NCBI GenBank assembly: GCA_029556915.1 | Contig: JAKQIT010000102.1 | Coordinates: forward strand, 1 to 64,000 | DNA from: Pseudomonadota bacterium | GTDB taxonomy: Bacteria; Pseudomonadota; Gammaproteobacteria; Burkholderiales; Methylophilaceae | Direction: 5' to 3' | DNA length: 64,000 nucleotides | Shown here: piece by piece, positions 54,998 through 63,150 of the stretch | Position numbering within the stretch: the first letter of the stretch is position 1 | Layout: every line of letters begins with the position of its first letter | Translations under genes and position numbers: made by a program | The notes under the pieces: model-generated | Databases searched by the model: none | The model's input: only the letters and a program-made list of their open reading frames with translations | What the model was told of the DNA's origin: nothing

Positions 54998-56428
54998 TTA
55001 ATAGGCGGAGTCTTGACCTTTAATCATCACCCAAATGGTTTTAAATATGATGTAGATGTCTAGCCTTAAACTCCAATGGCGTAGATAGTCAAGGTCATAG
55101 TCAATGCGCGTTTGCATTTTATCTAGTGTTTCTGTTTCCCCGCGATAACCACTGACTTGCGCCCAACCTGTTATGCCAGGTCTTACTTTATGGCGAATCA
55201 TGTATCCTTTAATCAGTTTTCGATACATTTCATTATGCTTAACCGCATGCGGACGCGGCCCAACGATGCTCATGCGCCCTTGAATCACGTTAATAAATTG
55301 AGGTAGTTCATCTAAAGAAGTTTTACGCAACAAGGCACCAAAGCGTGTAATACGCTTATCTCGCTTGGTCGCTTGTACAACATCGCCTTCAGAATGATGG
55401 AGGGTCATGGAGCGAAATTTATATACAGATATTTCTTTGCCATCTAGTCCGTAACGACGTTGCCTAAACAGAATCGGCCCTGGAGAGCTTAGTTTAATGC
55501 CGATAATAATGCACAATATGATTGGAGACATGAATACAAGAAATAAGATGGAAAGGCATATATCAAATAAACGTTTCATCATATTATCTACCCCAACAAT
55601 AGGTGACTCGCATACCGCTAACACTGCGATGTCGCCTACATGACCAATATTGCCTTGAATGACATCACTTAAAAACATGTCAGGCACAATGTAAATAGAT
55701 GCGGTGGTATCTTTTAGGTCATCAAGTAACTTGGTCATGCGGGGTTGGCTTGCGTTAGGTGCAGCAAGCTGAACAATATTGATATAAATAACATCTATAT
55801 GATGTGTTTTGACGTATTCGGCTAAATCGCTAAATTTACCGAGCAGTGGATATTGCATATTTTCAGGTAGGCGCTCTTTACCTCTGTCATCAAAGTAACC
55901 TATGCAAGTTGTGCTGTTATACAAGTTGTTTTCAAGGCTCTCAGCTAAAGCAACCCCTTGTTCATTGACGCCTACAATGATGGCTTTCTTTTGCTTGCCT
56001 TGTAATTTAAGAATGAGTGGGGCAAAAAGTCTTAGTGCCAGCACGGCAGCAATTTGGCATAATGGTGTTAACCACAGCCAAGCCAAAATGGCATTGGAAG
56101 GAAATAATTTGTTGTAGCCAGTTAATATGCCAAGACTCAGTACTAGAAATACTATTAACAACCAGGTCAGTGTGATGTTTCTAAAGACTTGCCAAGGTGG
56201 CATGTGTAGTTTTGAACTACAAGGAAACGTGATATAGAATAAAAATGCAGATAAGATTAAGTAGCGGGGACTTACGCGTCCAGTAAACCAATATGCAATA
56301 GCCCATATCACAATTACAATCACGATTGGCTCTAATAGTGACTCGGTATTGTATAAAATGTTATCTCGACCCGCTGCTAAGCCTGAGCCTCTGCGAATTG
56401 GGGGTGTAAATTTTTGTTTATTCATCAA
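54998..56428 (-). CDS. undecaprenyl-phosphate glucose phosphotransferase (WcaJ family)
   Basis: This is a 476-residue inner-membrane enzyme that loads the first sugar phosphate onto undecaprenyl phosphate. The N-terminal half has several membrane segments and a Rossmann-like domain. The C-terminal bacterial sugar transferase domain (from about 270) has the membrane segment FLVFMSPIILCIIIGIKL, then GPILFRQRRYGLDGKEISVY and MSIVGPRPHAVKHN. It is divergent from the cNMP-binding protein and is the first-step enzyme of the exopolysaccharide cluster. Confidence 0.93.
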   Translation of the reverse strand: MMNKQKFTPPIRRGSGLAAGRDNILYNTESLLEPIVIVIVIWAIAYWFTGRVSPRYLILSAFLFYITFPCSSKLHMPPWQVFRNITLTWLLIVFLVLSLGILTGYNKLFPSNAILAWLWLTPLCQIAAVLALRLFAPLILKLQGKQKKAIIVGVNEQGVALAESLENNLYNSTTCIGYFDDRGKERLPENMQYPLLGKFSDLAEYVKTHHIDVIYINIVQLAAPNASQPRMTKLLDDLKDTTASIYIVPDMFLSDVIQGNIGHVGDIAVLAVCESPIVGVDNMMKRLFDICLSILFLVFMSPIILCIIIGIKLSSPGPILFRQRRYGLDGKEISVYKFRSMTLHHSEGDVVQATKRDKRITRFGALLRKTSLDELPQFINVIQGRMSIVGPRPHAVKHNEMYRKLIKGYMIRHKVRPGITGWAQVSGYRGETETLDKMQTRIDYDLDYLRHWSLRLDIYIIFKTIWVMIKGQDSAY

Positions 56429-56493
56429 CTTAGCTTGTAGTTACATCAAAATATTGATTGATTAGATTAAATAACTATCATATCATATTGATA

Positions 56494-57021
56494 ATGTTAA
56501 ATTTAAACAAAAATATTTATTCTGATCTTGAGTTTCTGGGTAGTGCTGAAAAGTACGTAGAGAATATTCAAGGCGTCATCGAACATATTAAACTGTTCGA
56601 TGACTTTAGTTTTGAAGAAATCAAGACGCTAAGTTTTTATTTGCATTGCTATCATGCGCCTGCAAACTATACCTTATTAGAGGAGGGTGCAGAAGGTGAT
56701 TATCTCGTACTAGTGTTAAGTGGGCTGGTGCGTGTAGAGAAATTGGTATTTAGGCAAGGCATGACTACTATAGCTGAAGTTAAAGTGGGTGAAGCGCTTG
56801 GGGAAATGTCATTAATTGACGGTCGTCCACGTTTTGCGAGCTGCGTCACTATCGAGCCTTCAGATTTTGCGGTGCTTACACACGATGCTATGAATGAGAT
56901 ATTAGTGCACCATCCGCGCTTGGGAAATAAATTTTTACTCGTGTTGTTGCAGCTTATGGCACAACGTTTACGTGAAACAAGTGATCGTTTCTTATCTGGT
57001 GGGCTTAGTGTTGTTGTCTAG
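56494..57021 (+). CDS. cyclic nucleotide-binding domain protein without HTH
   Basis: This is a 175-residue protein with one cNMP-binding domain (about 45-165). Its phosphate-binding cassette is GEALGEMSLIDGRPRFASC, with the expected Glu and Arg. No helix-turn-helix follows: the protein ends at LSGGLSVVV. It could be a sensor that acts on another protein of the exopolysaccharide system rather than a DNA-binding regulator. ATG 56494 is chosen over a TTG 12 codons upstream. Confidence 0.85.
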   Translation: MLNLNKNIYSDLEFLGSAEKYVENIQGVIEHIKLFDDFSFEEIKTLSFYLHCYHAPANYTLLEEGAEGDYLVLVLSGLVRVEKLVFRQGMTTIAEVKVGEALGEMSLIDGRPRFASCVTIEPSDFAVLTHDAMNEILVHHPRLGNKFLLVLLQLMAQRLRETSDRFLSGGLSVVV

Positions 57022-57059
57022 CAACTTAACCTAGTGGTAGAAAAGGTGGAGTTAAATTG

Positions 57060-58304
57060 ATGAATCAACCATACGAGCAGCAAATGAATGCTCGCAAAAA
57101 TATCCAATTAAACGGCTTAACAGGTGTATTGCTGTTGCTGCTCAGTTCTACAGGTCTGCTATACGCATCAAATTCTCATGCCGATCAGCAAGATCCACTT
57201 AACTTTATAGTGGGGGTGTCACGTATGCATGATAACAATCTATTTCGCTCTTCCAAAAATGAGCGATCAGAAAATATTACATCTGCTTATGCGGGCATTC
57301 GCCTAGACAAACAATATGCGCAACAACGATTCAAATTTGACTTTACGCTAACAGCAAATCGCTATCAAAATTTTGATTTACTGGATTTTAATGCTAAAGA
57401 CTACAAGGCTGCTTGGTTGTGGACGCTGACGCCTTATCTAACAGGTACTATATCGCTTGATCGCAAGCAGACCTTAAACAGTTTTCAGGATTTTCAGGGT
57501 ACGAGTTTGGTTAATATTCGTAATCTTAATGTGCGTGAAACACAACATTTTGAGGCGGATTTTTCACCACATAATGTTTGGCACATACTCGGTGGCTTCA
57601 CACGATCAACCCAAAAAAATAGTAATAATAGTAATTCATTTGTCGGGCAAGATAGTTTTGTTTCAAATTCATTAGATGCGGGTGTTCGTTACAACTTCCG
57701 ATCTGGTAGTTCTGTGGCTGCAATGAGTCATTTACGCCAAGGTGACTATAAAGATAGGCAATTAAATGCGGCAGCTCTTTTTGACACAGCGTATGACGAG
57801 CAAGAAGTGGAAGCCAAATTGGATTGGATTCTTTCAGGCAAATCTCGCTTAAATGCGCGAGCAGCTTATGTAACGCGAGATCACGATCATTTTTCTGATA
57901 GAGATTACTCTGGCTTGGTCGGTAATGTCGACTTTAGTTGGTCTCCTACAGCGAAAATAAGAATGATTTTATCCGCAACAAGCAATTTATCCACCTACCA
58001 GACTAGTGATACTAGCTATACGCGTAGCACTTCATTCTCTGTTAAGCCAGTATATGAATTGAGTAGTAAAGTTACTATGAATGCGCATATGGTTATTGCT
58101 AAACGTTCTTTCTTGGATGATGGTAGTCTACCAGATAGTGACCGAGTAGACTGGACCAAATCGGCAGGTTTTGGAATTGATTGGATGCCTCTACGTAGCG
58201 TTAGTGTTGGTGGTAATTTAGAGCGTAGTAGCCGCAATTCAAATAAAGCTGATTTAGACTACAGTGATACCACTGCTAGCGTTAATGCAAACTTATTTTT
58301 CTAA
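57060..58304 (+). CDS. epsL: EpsL-type outer membrane protein of exopolysaccharide cluster
   Basis: This is a predicted 414-residue beta-barrel protein with a signal peptide (LTGVLLLLLSSTGLLYASNSHA). It has many alternating strands, such as LNFIVGVSRMHDNNLFRSS and an aromatic C-terminal end, SVNANLFF. It matches the XrtB/PEP-CTERM-linked EpsL family, which is thought to help secrete the polysaccharide. GGTGGAG precedes the ATG. It is followed by the TIGR03790 gene after 21 bases. Confidence 0.87.
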   Translation: MNQPYEQQMNARKNIQLNGLTGVLLLLLSSTGLLYASNSHADQQDPLNFIVGVSRMHDNNLFRSSKNERSENITSAYAGIRLDKQYAQQRFKFDFTLTANRYQNFDLLDFNAKDYKAAWLWTLTPYLTGTISLDRKQTLNSFQDFQGTSLVNIRNLNVRETQHFEADFSPHNVWHILGGFTRSTQKNSNNSNSFVGQDSFVSNSLDAGVRYNFRSGSSVAAMSHLRQGDYKDRQLNAAALFDTAYDEQEVEAKLDWILSGKSRLNARAAYVTRDHDHFSDRDYSGLVGNVDFSWSPTAKIRMILSATSNLSTYQTSDTSYTRSTSFSVKPVYELSSKVTMNAHMVIAKRSFLDDGSLPDSDRVDWTKSAGFGIDWMPLRSVSVGGNLERSSRNSNKADLDYSDTTASVNANLFF

Positions 58305-58325
58305 TAGAATCAAGCTTTCTTCATT

Positions 58326-59396
58326 TTGACTCATCAATGGGTAAGTGTTAAAGCGCATATAAATTTCAGCTTATTGCTTTTTATATATTTCTGCGTAATG
58401 TTTATTGCGGAAAGTTATGCTAAACCAGAAGTGGATGCAAAGATAGATGTTAGTAATATCACTGCAAAAAATGTTGCATTAGTCATTAATGAGGCGGATA
58501 CCAACAGCGTCAAAGTAGGTGAGTACTATCGATTAGCGCGCAATATACCAAGAGAAAATATTGTGCGAGTAAATATCCCCAAAGCCACTAATAAAATCTC
58601 AGTAAATGCTTTTATTAGATTAAAGTGGGAAATCGACTCGCAACTTCACAATCAAGAACAGGTAATTTTATTGGCTTGGACTAAGCCATATGCTGTTGAG
58701 TGTAACTCAATCACTTCGGCAATGACATTTGGTTATGATCCTACCCAATGTAAAAACACCTGCGCTCCAGGAAAACCTAATCCTTATTTTAATTCAAGTA
58801 TAGCAAACCCATTAGGCGAATTGGGTTTGAGGCTAACAATGTTGTTGCCCACGGACTCGGTGTCGCAGGCAAAGTCGGTAATTGATAGAGGAGTTCAAAG
58901 TGATGTTGGAGTATTTCGCTCAACGGCATATTATCTAAACACCTCTGATGCTGCTCGAAATAGCCGTGCTCAATATTTTCCTCCACAAGGCCTGCAAGTT
59001 CCCCGAAGTGGTTTAGCAGTGATGAATATTAAATCTGATAAATTAGTGGGTGCACAAGATGTGATGATTTATCAGACAGGTTTGGCGTGGGTGGAAGGTT
59101 TGGATACACTAGGATTTTTGCCGGGTGCTTTAGCAGACCACTTAACTTCATTCGGCGGGGACATGTTGGGACAAGGTCAAATGAGTGTACTTCGCTGGCT
59201 TGATGCTGGTGCGACAGCAACATACGGAACAGTTTCTGAACCCTGCAATTATTGGCAAAAATTTCCAAATCCTGCCGTCATGCTAAAGTGGTACGCTAGC
59301 GGAGCGACTGCAGTTGAGGCTTATTGGAAAAGTGTTGCGTGGCCAACTCAGGGGTTGTTTGTAGGTGAGCCGTTAGCAGCCCCATATAGGCAGTAA
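58326..59396 (+). CDS. TIGR03790 family protein
   Basis: This is a 356-residue exported protein with a signal-like N-terminus (LLLFIYFCVMFIAESYA). It has NVALVINEADTNSVKVGEYY and YRLARNIPRENIVRVNIP, typical of TIGR03790, a family of unknown function found mainly with PEP-CTERM and polysaccharide genes. The start must be TTG 58326, since no in-frame ATG or GTG keeps the signal segment. The C-terminal part has GDMLGQGQMSVLRWLDAGA, which hints at a hydrolase-like fold, but this is not certain. Confidence 0.82.
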   Translation: MTHQWVSVKAHINFSLLLFIYFCVMFIAESYAKPEVDAKIDVSNITAKNVALVINEADTNSVKVGEYYRLARNIPRENIVRVNIPKATNKISVNAFIRLKWEIDSQLHNQEQVILLAWTKPYAVECNSITSAMTFGYDPTQCKNTCAPGKPNPYFNSSIANPLGELGLRLTMLLPTDSVSQAKSVIDRGVQSDVGVFRSTAYYLNTSDAARNSRAQYFPPQGLQVPRSGLAVMNIKSDKLVGAQDVMIYQTGLAWVEGLDTLGFLPGALADHLTSFGGDMLGQGQMSVLRWLDAGATATYGTVSEPCNYWQKFPNPAVMLKWYASGATAVEAYWKSVAWPTQGLFVGEPLAAPYRQ

Positions 59397-59557
59397 TGGT
59401 GCATCTGCTTGTCAAAATGGAGGCGAGCTTTACATATAGATGGCAATCAGTAGGCCATTAGGTTGAGTTTAGTGATTTTTTTCAGAGTATTATAGATCGA
59501 GCGTAACTGAATAGCCTGACTGGGTTATTATATTGCATTGCGGAGATATTAAAAAAA

Positions 59558-59570
59558 TGTAATAATTACA
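59558..59570. promoter_or_regulatory. palindrome in the epsD promoter region
   Basis: TGTAAT-A-ATTACA is a perfect 13-base palindrome 51 bases before the epsD ATG, in an AT-rich stretch that probably holds the promoter of the epsDEFG genes. It is a possible regulator site; AT-rich composition makes chance occurrence not unlikely. Confidence 0.3.
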
Positions 59571-59620
59571 GATAGTTAATACTGTTGTTTGATAAATTTT
59601 AGAACTTACAAGGATAGATA

Positions 59621-60613
59621 ATGGGTTTTAATCAAAATTTTGTAAATAGAGTGTCTGGTCGTCATTTGATTGTGACTTTGCTCATGTTTTACGCAACTTT
59701 TTTGTTGGCGGCTTGTGATAAGAAAGGTGCGGATGGAAGTGGAGAGGTAAAAGCAGGGCAATCAATTGTGCGAGTTAATGGCGATGAGATTACCATTCAC
59801 CAGCTAAATTTAGAAATGCAGCGTGCAAATATTCAGCCAGCTCAGCAAGAAGTGGCTGGTAAACAAATTGCCAAATCATTAGTTGATCGTCAAATTCTTG
59901 TGCAAGAGGCTGTTAAATCTAAGTTAGATCGTAACCCGAACGTCATGCAAGCAATCGAAAGTGCAAAAGCACAAATTTTGGCGCAAGCATATTTGGAATC
60001 TAAAGTGCCTTCAACGCCACCTACAGAAGCAGAAGTGGTTGCATATCGTACACAGCACCCGGAAATTTTTGCTAATCGTAAAGTTTATGTGATGGATGAA
60101 GCGTCGTTTGTTGTAGATGCAGCAAATACCCAGTCTGTTCAGTCGTTGAGTCAGGTTGCTAAAACGGTTGAGGATGTGACTGCTTGGTTAGATTCTCATC
60201 AAATTAAATTTACGCGAAATACTGCTGCGCATGCTGCAGAGACGGTTCCTGCTGAGCTACTTGAGAAATTTAGTAAAATGGTAGTGGGTGATTTAATATT
60301 TATAAATGGAAATGGACGTACTCTAGTTGGGCGTATGGTGGAAATTAAAGATATGCCGATTTCAGACGCAGATGCCAAGCCGTTGGTTGAGCGTATATTG
60401 ACTAATGAAAAGCGTAAAAAGTCTGCAGAAGCTGAAATGGCCAGATTGCGGGCTACAGCGCAAATTGAATATCTGAACAAAAAATTTGAGCCATCTACTG
60501 CTGCTAAATCAGCTGCAGTAGTCGAACCAGATTCAACTGTTAAATCAATAGATCAGGCAACCTCTAGTGCTGCTCAAGATAAGAGTTTAGAAAAAGGTTT
60601 ATCTGGACTCTAA
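59621..60613 (+). CDS. epsD: EpsD-type peptidyl-prolyl cis-trans isomerase lipoprotein
   Basis: This is a 330-residue protein with a lipobox LAAC (VTLLMFYATFLLAAC), then a SurA-N-like and parvulin-like region (VRVNGDEITIHQLNLEMQ and GDLIFINGNGRTLVGRMVEI) and a low-complexity Ala/Ser-rich tail. It matches EpsD of the exosortase-B exopolysaccharide clusters, a folding helper for secreted components. The parvulin core is divergent, so the isomerase activity is uncertain. AAGGA precedes the ATG. Confidence 0.87.
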   Translation: MGFNQNFVNRVSGRHLIVTLLMFYATFLLAACDKKGADGSGEVKAGQSIVRVNGDEITIHQLNLEMQRANIQPAQQEVAGKQIAKSLVDRQILVQEAVKSKLDRNPNVMQAIESAKAQILAQAYLESKVPSTPPTEAEVVAYRTQHPEIFANRKVYVMDEASFVVDAANTQSVQSLSQVAKTVEDVTAWLDSHQIKFTRNTAAHAAETVPAELLEKFSKMVVGDLIFINGNGRTLVGRMVEIKDMPISDADAKPLVERILTNEKRKKSAEAEMARLRATAQIEYLNKKFEPSTAAKSAAVVEPDSTVKSIDQATSSAAQDKSLEKGLSGL

Positions 60614-60694
60614 GTGAAGAGTGATGAGTTTGAGCATTTTGGCTGATTCTCTATTTCTGCTAATATGTGTGCCCTTAAAATGGAAAGAGCGAGA

Positions 60695-61732
60695 ATGATA
60701 CGACACTTTTTATCAGTCCTTTTATTTGTTGCAATAAGCACTTGGATTAATGTTGCTGGAGCAGTTGAGCCAAACTATATTTTGGGGGCTGGCGATGTTT
60801 TAAAAATTAACGTTTATAGCAATCCAGATTTGTCTCTAGAAGCGCGTGTGTCAGAAGCTGGACTAATTACTTACCCCTTAATCGGGCAAGTGATGGTGGG
60901 TGGGCTGACAACCTTTGCTGCTGAAAAGCGCATTGCTGGGCTTTTAGAAAGCCGTGGCTTTATTAAAGAGCCTCAAGTGAACGTGTTGGTTATTCAGTTT
61001 CAAAGCAAATTGGTTTCAGTGCTTGGTAGTGTACAAAAACCTGGGCGGTATCCATTAGAGAGAACAACTAATCTAGCAGACCTATTGGCGCTCGTTGGTG
61101 GTGCTACGCCTGAAGGTTCGGATTTGATTACCGTATCTTCTGCAACTGGCAAAAAAGAATATGATTTACATAAATTGGTGAGTGAGCCGAGTGGTCTAAA
61201 AAATATCATTTTAACAGGTGGTGAGGTTGTATTTGTACATGCCCGAGATGTGGCCGTTATGGGGCAAGTCAATCGGCCAGGTAAATACGCTGTTGTCAGC
61301 GGTGTTCGCACGGTAGCAGACTTTTTATCGGTTGCTGGAGGCGTTACAGCAGCAGGCTCAGATAAAGTGACAGTGACAACATTGCGCGAAGGAAAAATTA
61401 ATCGCTTTGAAGTAGATGTCGATGATTTATTTCGTACAGGCGATAATGCCACAAATATAGAACTCTCAAGTGGGGATAGCGTTTATGTTCCACAAGCACC
61501 AATGGTGTATGTTTATGGTGAGGTGCAGCGCCCTGGCGCCTTCCGGATTGAACGGGATATGACTGTGATGCAGGCTTTAACGCTTGGTGGAGGGCCAACA
61601 GCGCGCGGTACACAGCGTAATATAAAATTGCATCGCCGTAATGCAAAAGGTGAAATCATGCAGCTATTTCCCGCTCTAACTGATACTGTTCAGAAAGATG
61701 ACGTACTGTATATACAAGAAAGCTTATTCTAG
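60695..61732 (+). CDS. epsE: polysaccharide export protein EpsE
   Basis: This is a 345-residue outer-membrane export channel protein of the Wza family. A signal peptide (RHFLSVLLFVAISTWINVAGA) is followed by the Poly_export domain (YILGAGDVLKINVYSNPDLS) and three SLBB repeats, each with a V-x-G-x-V/P-R-G pattern such as VLGSVQKPGRYPLE, VMGQVNRPGKYAVV and VYGEVQRPGAFRIE. I start at ATG 60695 to place the signal peptide at the N-terminus; ATG codons at 60665 and 60680 are also in frame. Translation of epsF starts eight bases after the stop. Confidence 0.92.
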   Translation: MIRHFLSVLLFVAISTWINVAGAVEPNYILGAGDVLKINVYSNPDLSLEARVSEAGLITYPLIGQVMVGGLTTFAAEKRIAGLLESRGFIKEPQVNVLVIQFQSKLVSVLGSVQKPGRYPLERTTNLADLLALVGGATPEGSDLITVSSATGKKEYDLHKLVSEPSGLKNIILTGGEVVFVHARDVAVMGQVNRPGKYAVVSGVRTVADFLSVAGGVTAAGSDKVTVTTLREGKINRFEVDVDDLFRTGDNATNIELSSGDSVYVPQAPMVYVYGEVQRPGAFRIERDMTVMQALTLGGGPTARGTQRNIKLHRRNAKGEIMQLFPALTDTVQKDDVLYIQESLF

Positions 61733-61740
61733 GTAGTTAC

Positions 61741-63144
61741 ATGAATCTTTCTCAATTCTTACTAATTCTTCGAGCACGCTTTTGGATTATATTGATTACA
61801 TTTTTGGTAATCGTTTTAACTACCATTGCCGTTAATGTATTTGTTTTGCCTAAAAGTTACACTGCGACTACCTCTTTAGTTTTGAATTATAAAGGAATGG
61901 ATCCAGTGACAGGAGCTGTGCTGCCTGCACAATTAATGCCTGGATATATGGCTACGCAAACGGATATTATAAATAGTAAAAATGTTGCACTAAAAGTTGT
62001 TGAGCAGCTTAAATTCACCCAAAGCGTAACCGCTATTGAGCAGTTTAATGAAGCGACAAAAGGTAAAGGCAATATTAATGAATGGTTTGCCGACCGGCTA
62101 TTAGTAGGCCTGAAAGTTCAGCCATCAAAAGAAAGTAGTGTCTTAGAAATCTCATTTAGTGGGGCTGACCCAGATTTTGCTGCAATAGTAGCGAACGGGT
62201 TTGCAGATGCCTATATACAAACCAGTTTGGCTTTAAAGGTGGATCCTGCAAAAAAAGCAGCTGATTTTTTAAATGAACAAACTATGTCTTTGCGTGAAAA
62301 CGTAGAGGCAGCTCAGGCTAAAATGTCCAAATACCAACAAGAAAAAGGTATTACTGGCGTACTGGGTAATATGGATGTTGAAAATGCTCGTTTGAATGAT
62401 TTGTCTTCACAATTGGTTGCAGTGCAAGCTCAAGCTTCTGAGGCTAATTCTCGACTAAGTAATGTCAGAGGTAATGGCGTGACTTCGCCTGATGTGGCGT
62501 CAAACATGGTCATCCAAGGCATGAAAGTAGAGATTTCGCGTGCTGAAGTTAAATTGTCTGAGCTCTCGAAGCGAGTTGGGCCAAGCCACCCACAATACAT
62601 CGCAGTTAAAACAGAGTTAGAAAAATTAAAAGCTGAATTGAATCGTGAGGTGCAAAATGTAAGCAATACAGTTGCTGGGTCAGCACGAATTTATCAGCAA
62701 CGTGAGGCAGAAATTAAAGCCGCATTAGCATTTCAAAAAGAAAAAGTACTTAAACTAAATTTATTTAAAGATGAGCTGATGGTTTTACAACGAGATGTTG
62801 AAAACGCGCAACGAGCACTTGATGCGGCTAGCCAACGATTTACGCAGGCTAGCATAGAGGGCAATGCTAATCAAACAGATGTAGCCGTATTGAATCCAGC
62901 CACAGCGCCACAAAATGCTGCAAGCCCTAGAACATTTTTAAACGTGTTGCTGTCAATTATTTTGGGAGGTATCTTGGGATTGGCTTTTGCTTTATTGGCT
63001 GAAATGATGGATAGGCGTGTACGCAGTCGAGATGATTTAAGTGATTTGCTAGAAGTGCCAGTGTTTGCGATTATTGATGGTAAGCCAGCAAAGGCTCGCA
63101 AGCAGTTGTTAAAGTCATCACAACGCTTAATCAAAGCAGCGTAG
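61741..63144 (+). CDS. epsF: chain length determinant protein EpsF
   Basis: This is a 467-residue polysaccharide co-polymerase of the Wzz/GumC type. It has a first membrane helix (FWIILITFLVIVLTTIAVNV), a Wzz periplasmic domain with coiled-coil regions (about 165-400), a GNVR-like part, and a second helix near the end (FLNVLLSIILGGILGLAFAL), preceded by the Pro-rich ATAPQNAASPRTF. A short cytoplasmic tail follows. It controls chain length together with the kinase EpsG encoded next. Confidence 0.93.
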   Translation: MNLSQFLLILRARFWIILITFLVIVLTTIAVNVFVLPKSYTATTSLVLNYKGMDPVTGAVLPAQLMPGYMATQTDIINSKNVALKVVEQLKFTQSVTAIEQFNEATKGKGNINEWFADRLLVGLKVQPSKESSVLEISFSGADPDFAAIVANGFADAYIQTSLALKVDPAKKAADFLNEQTMSLRENVEAAQAKMSKYQQEKGITGVLGNMDVENARLNDLSSQLVAVQAQASEANSRLSNVRGNGVTSPDVASNMVIQGMKVEISRAEVKLSELSKRVGPSHPQYIAVKTELEKLKAELNREVQNVSNTVAGSARIYQQREAEIKAALAFQKEKVLKLNLFKDELMVLQRDVENAQRALDAASQRFTQASIEGNANQTDVAVLNPATAPQNAASPRTFLNVLLSIILGGILGLAFALLAEMMDRRVRSRDDLSDLLEVPVFAIIDGKPAKARKQLLKSSQRLIKAA

Positions 63145-63150
63145 ATTATT

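Noticed and set aside
59441-59456. TGGCAATCAGTAGGCC upstream of epsD as a sigma-54 promoter
   Set aside because: The GG and GC doublets are correctly spaced, but the -12 part is poor (AGGCC) and the element is about 165 bases from the gene. It is not enough without transcript data.
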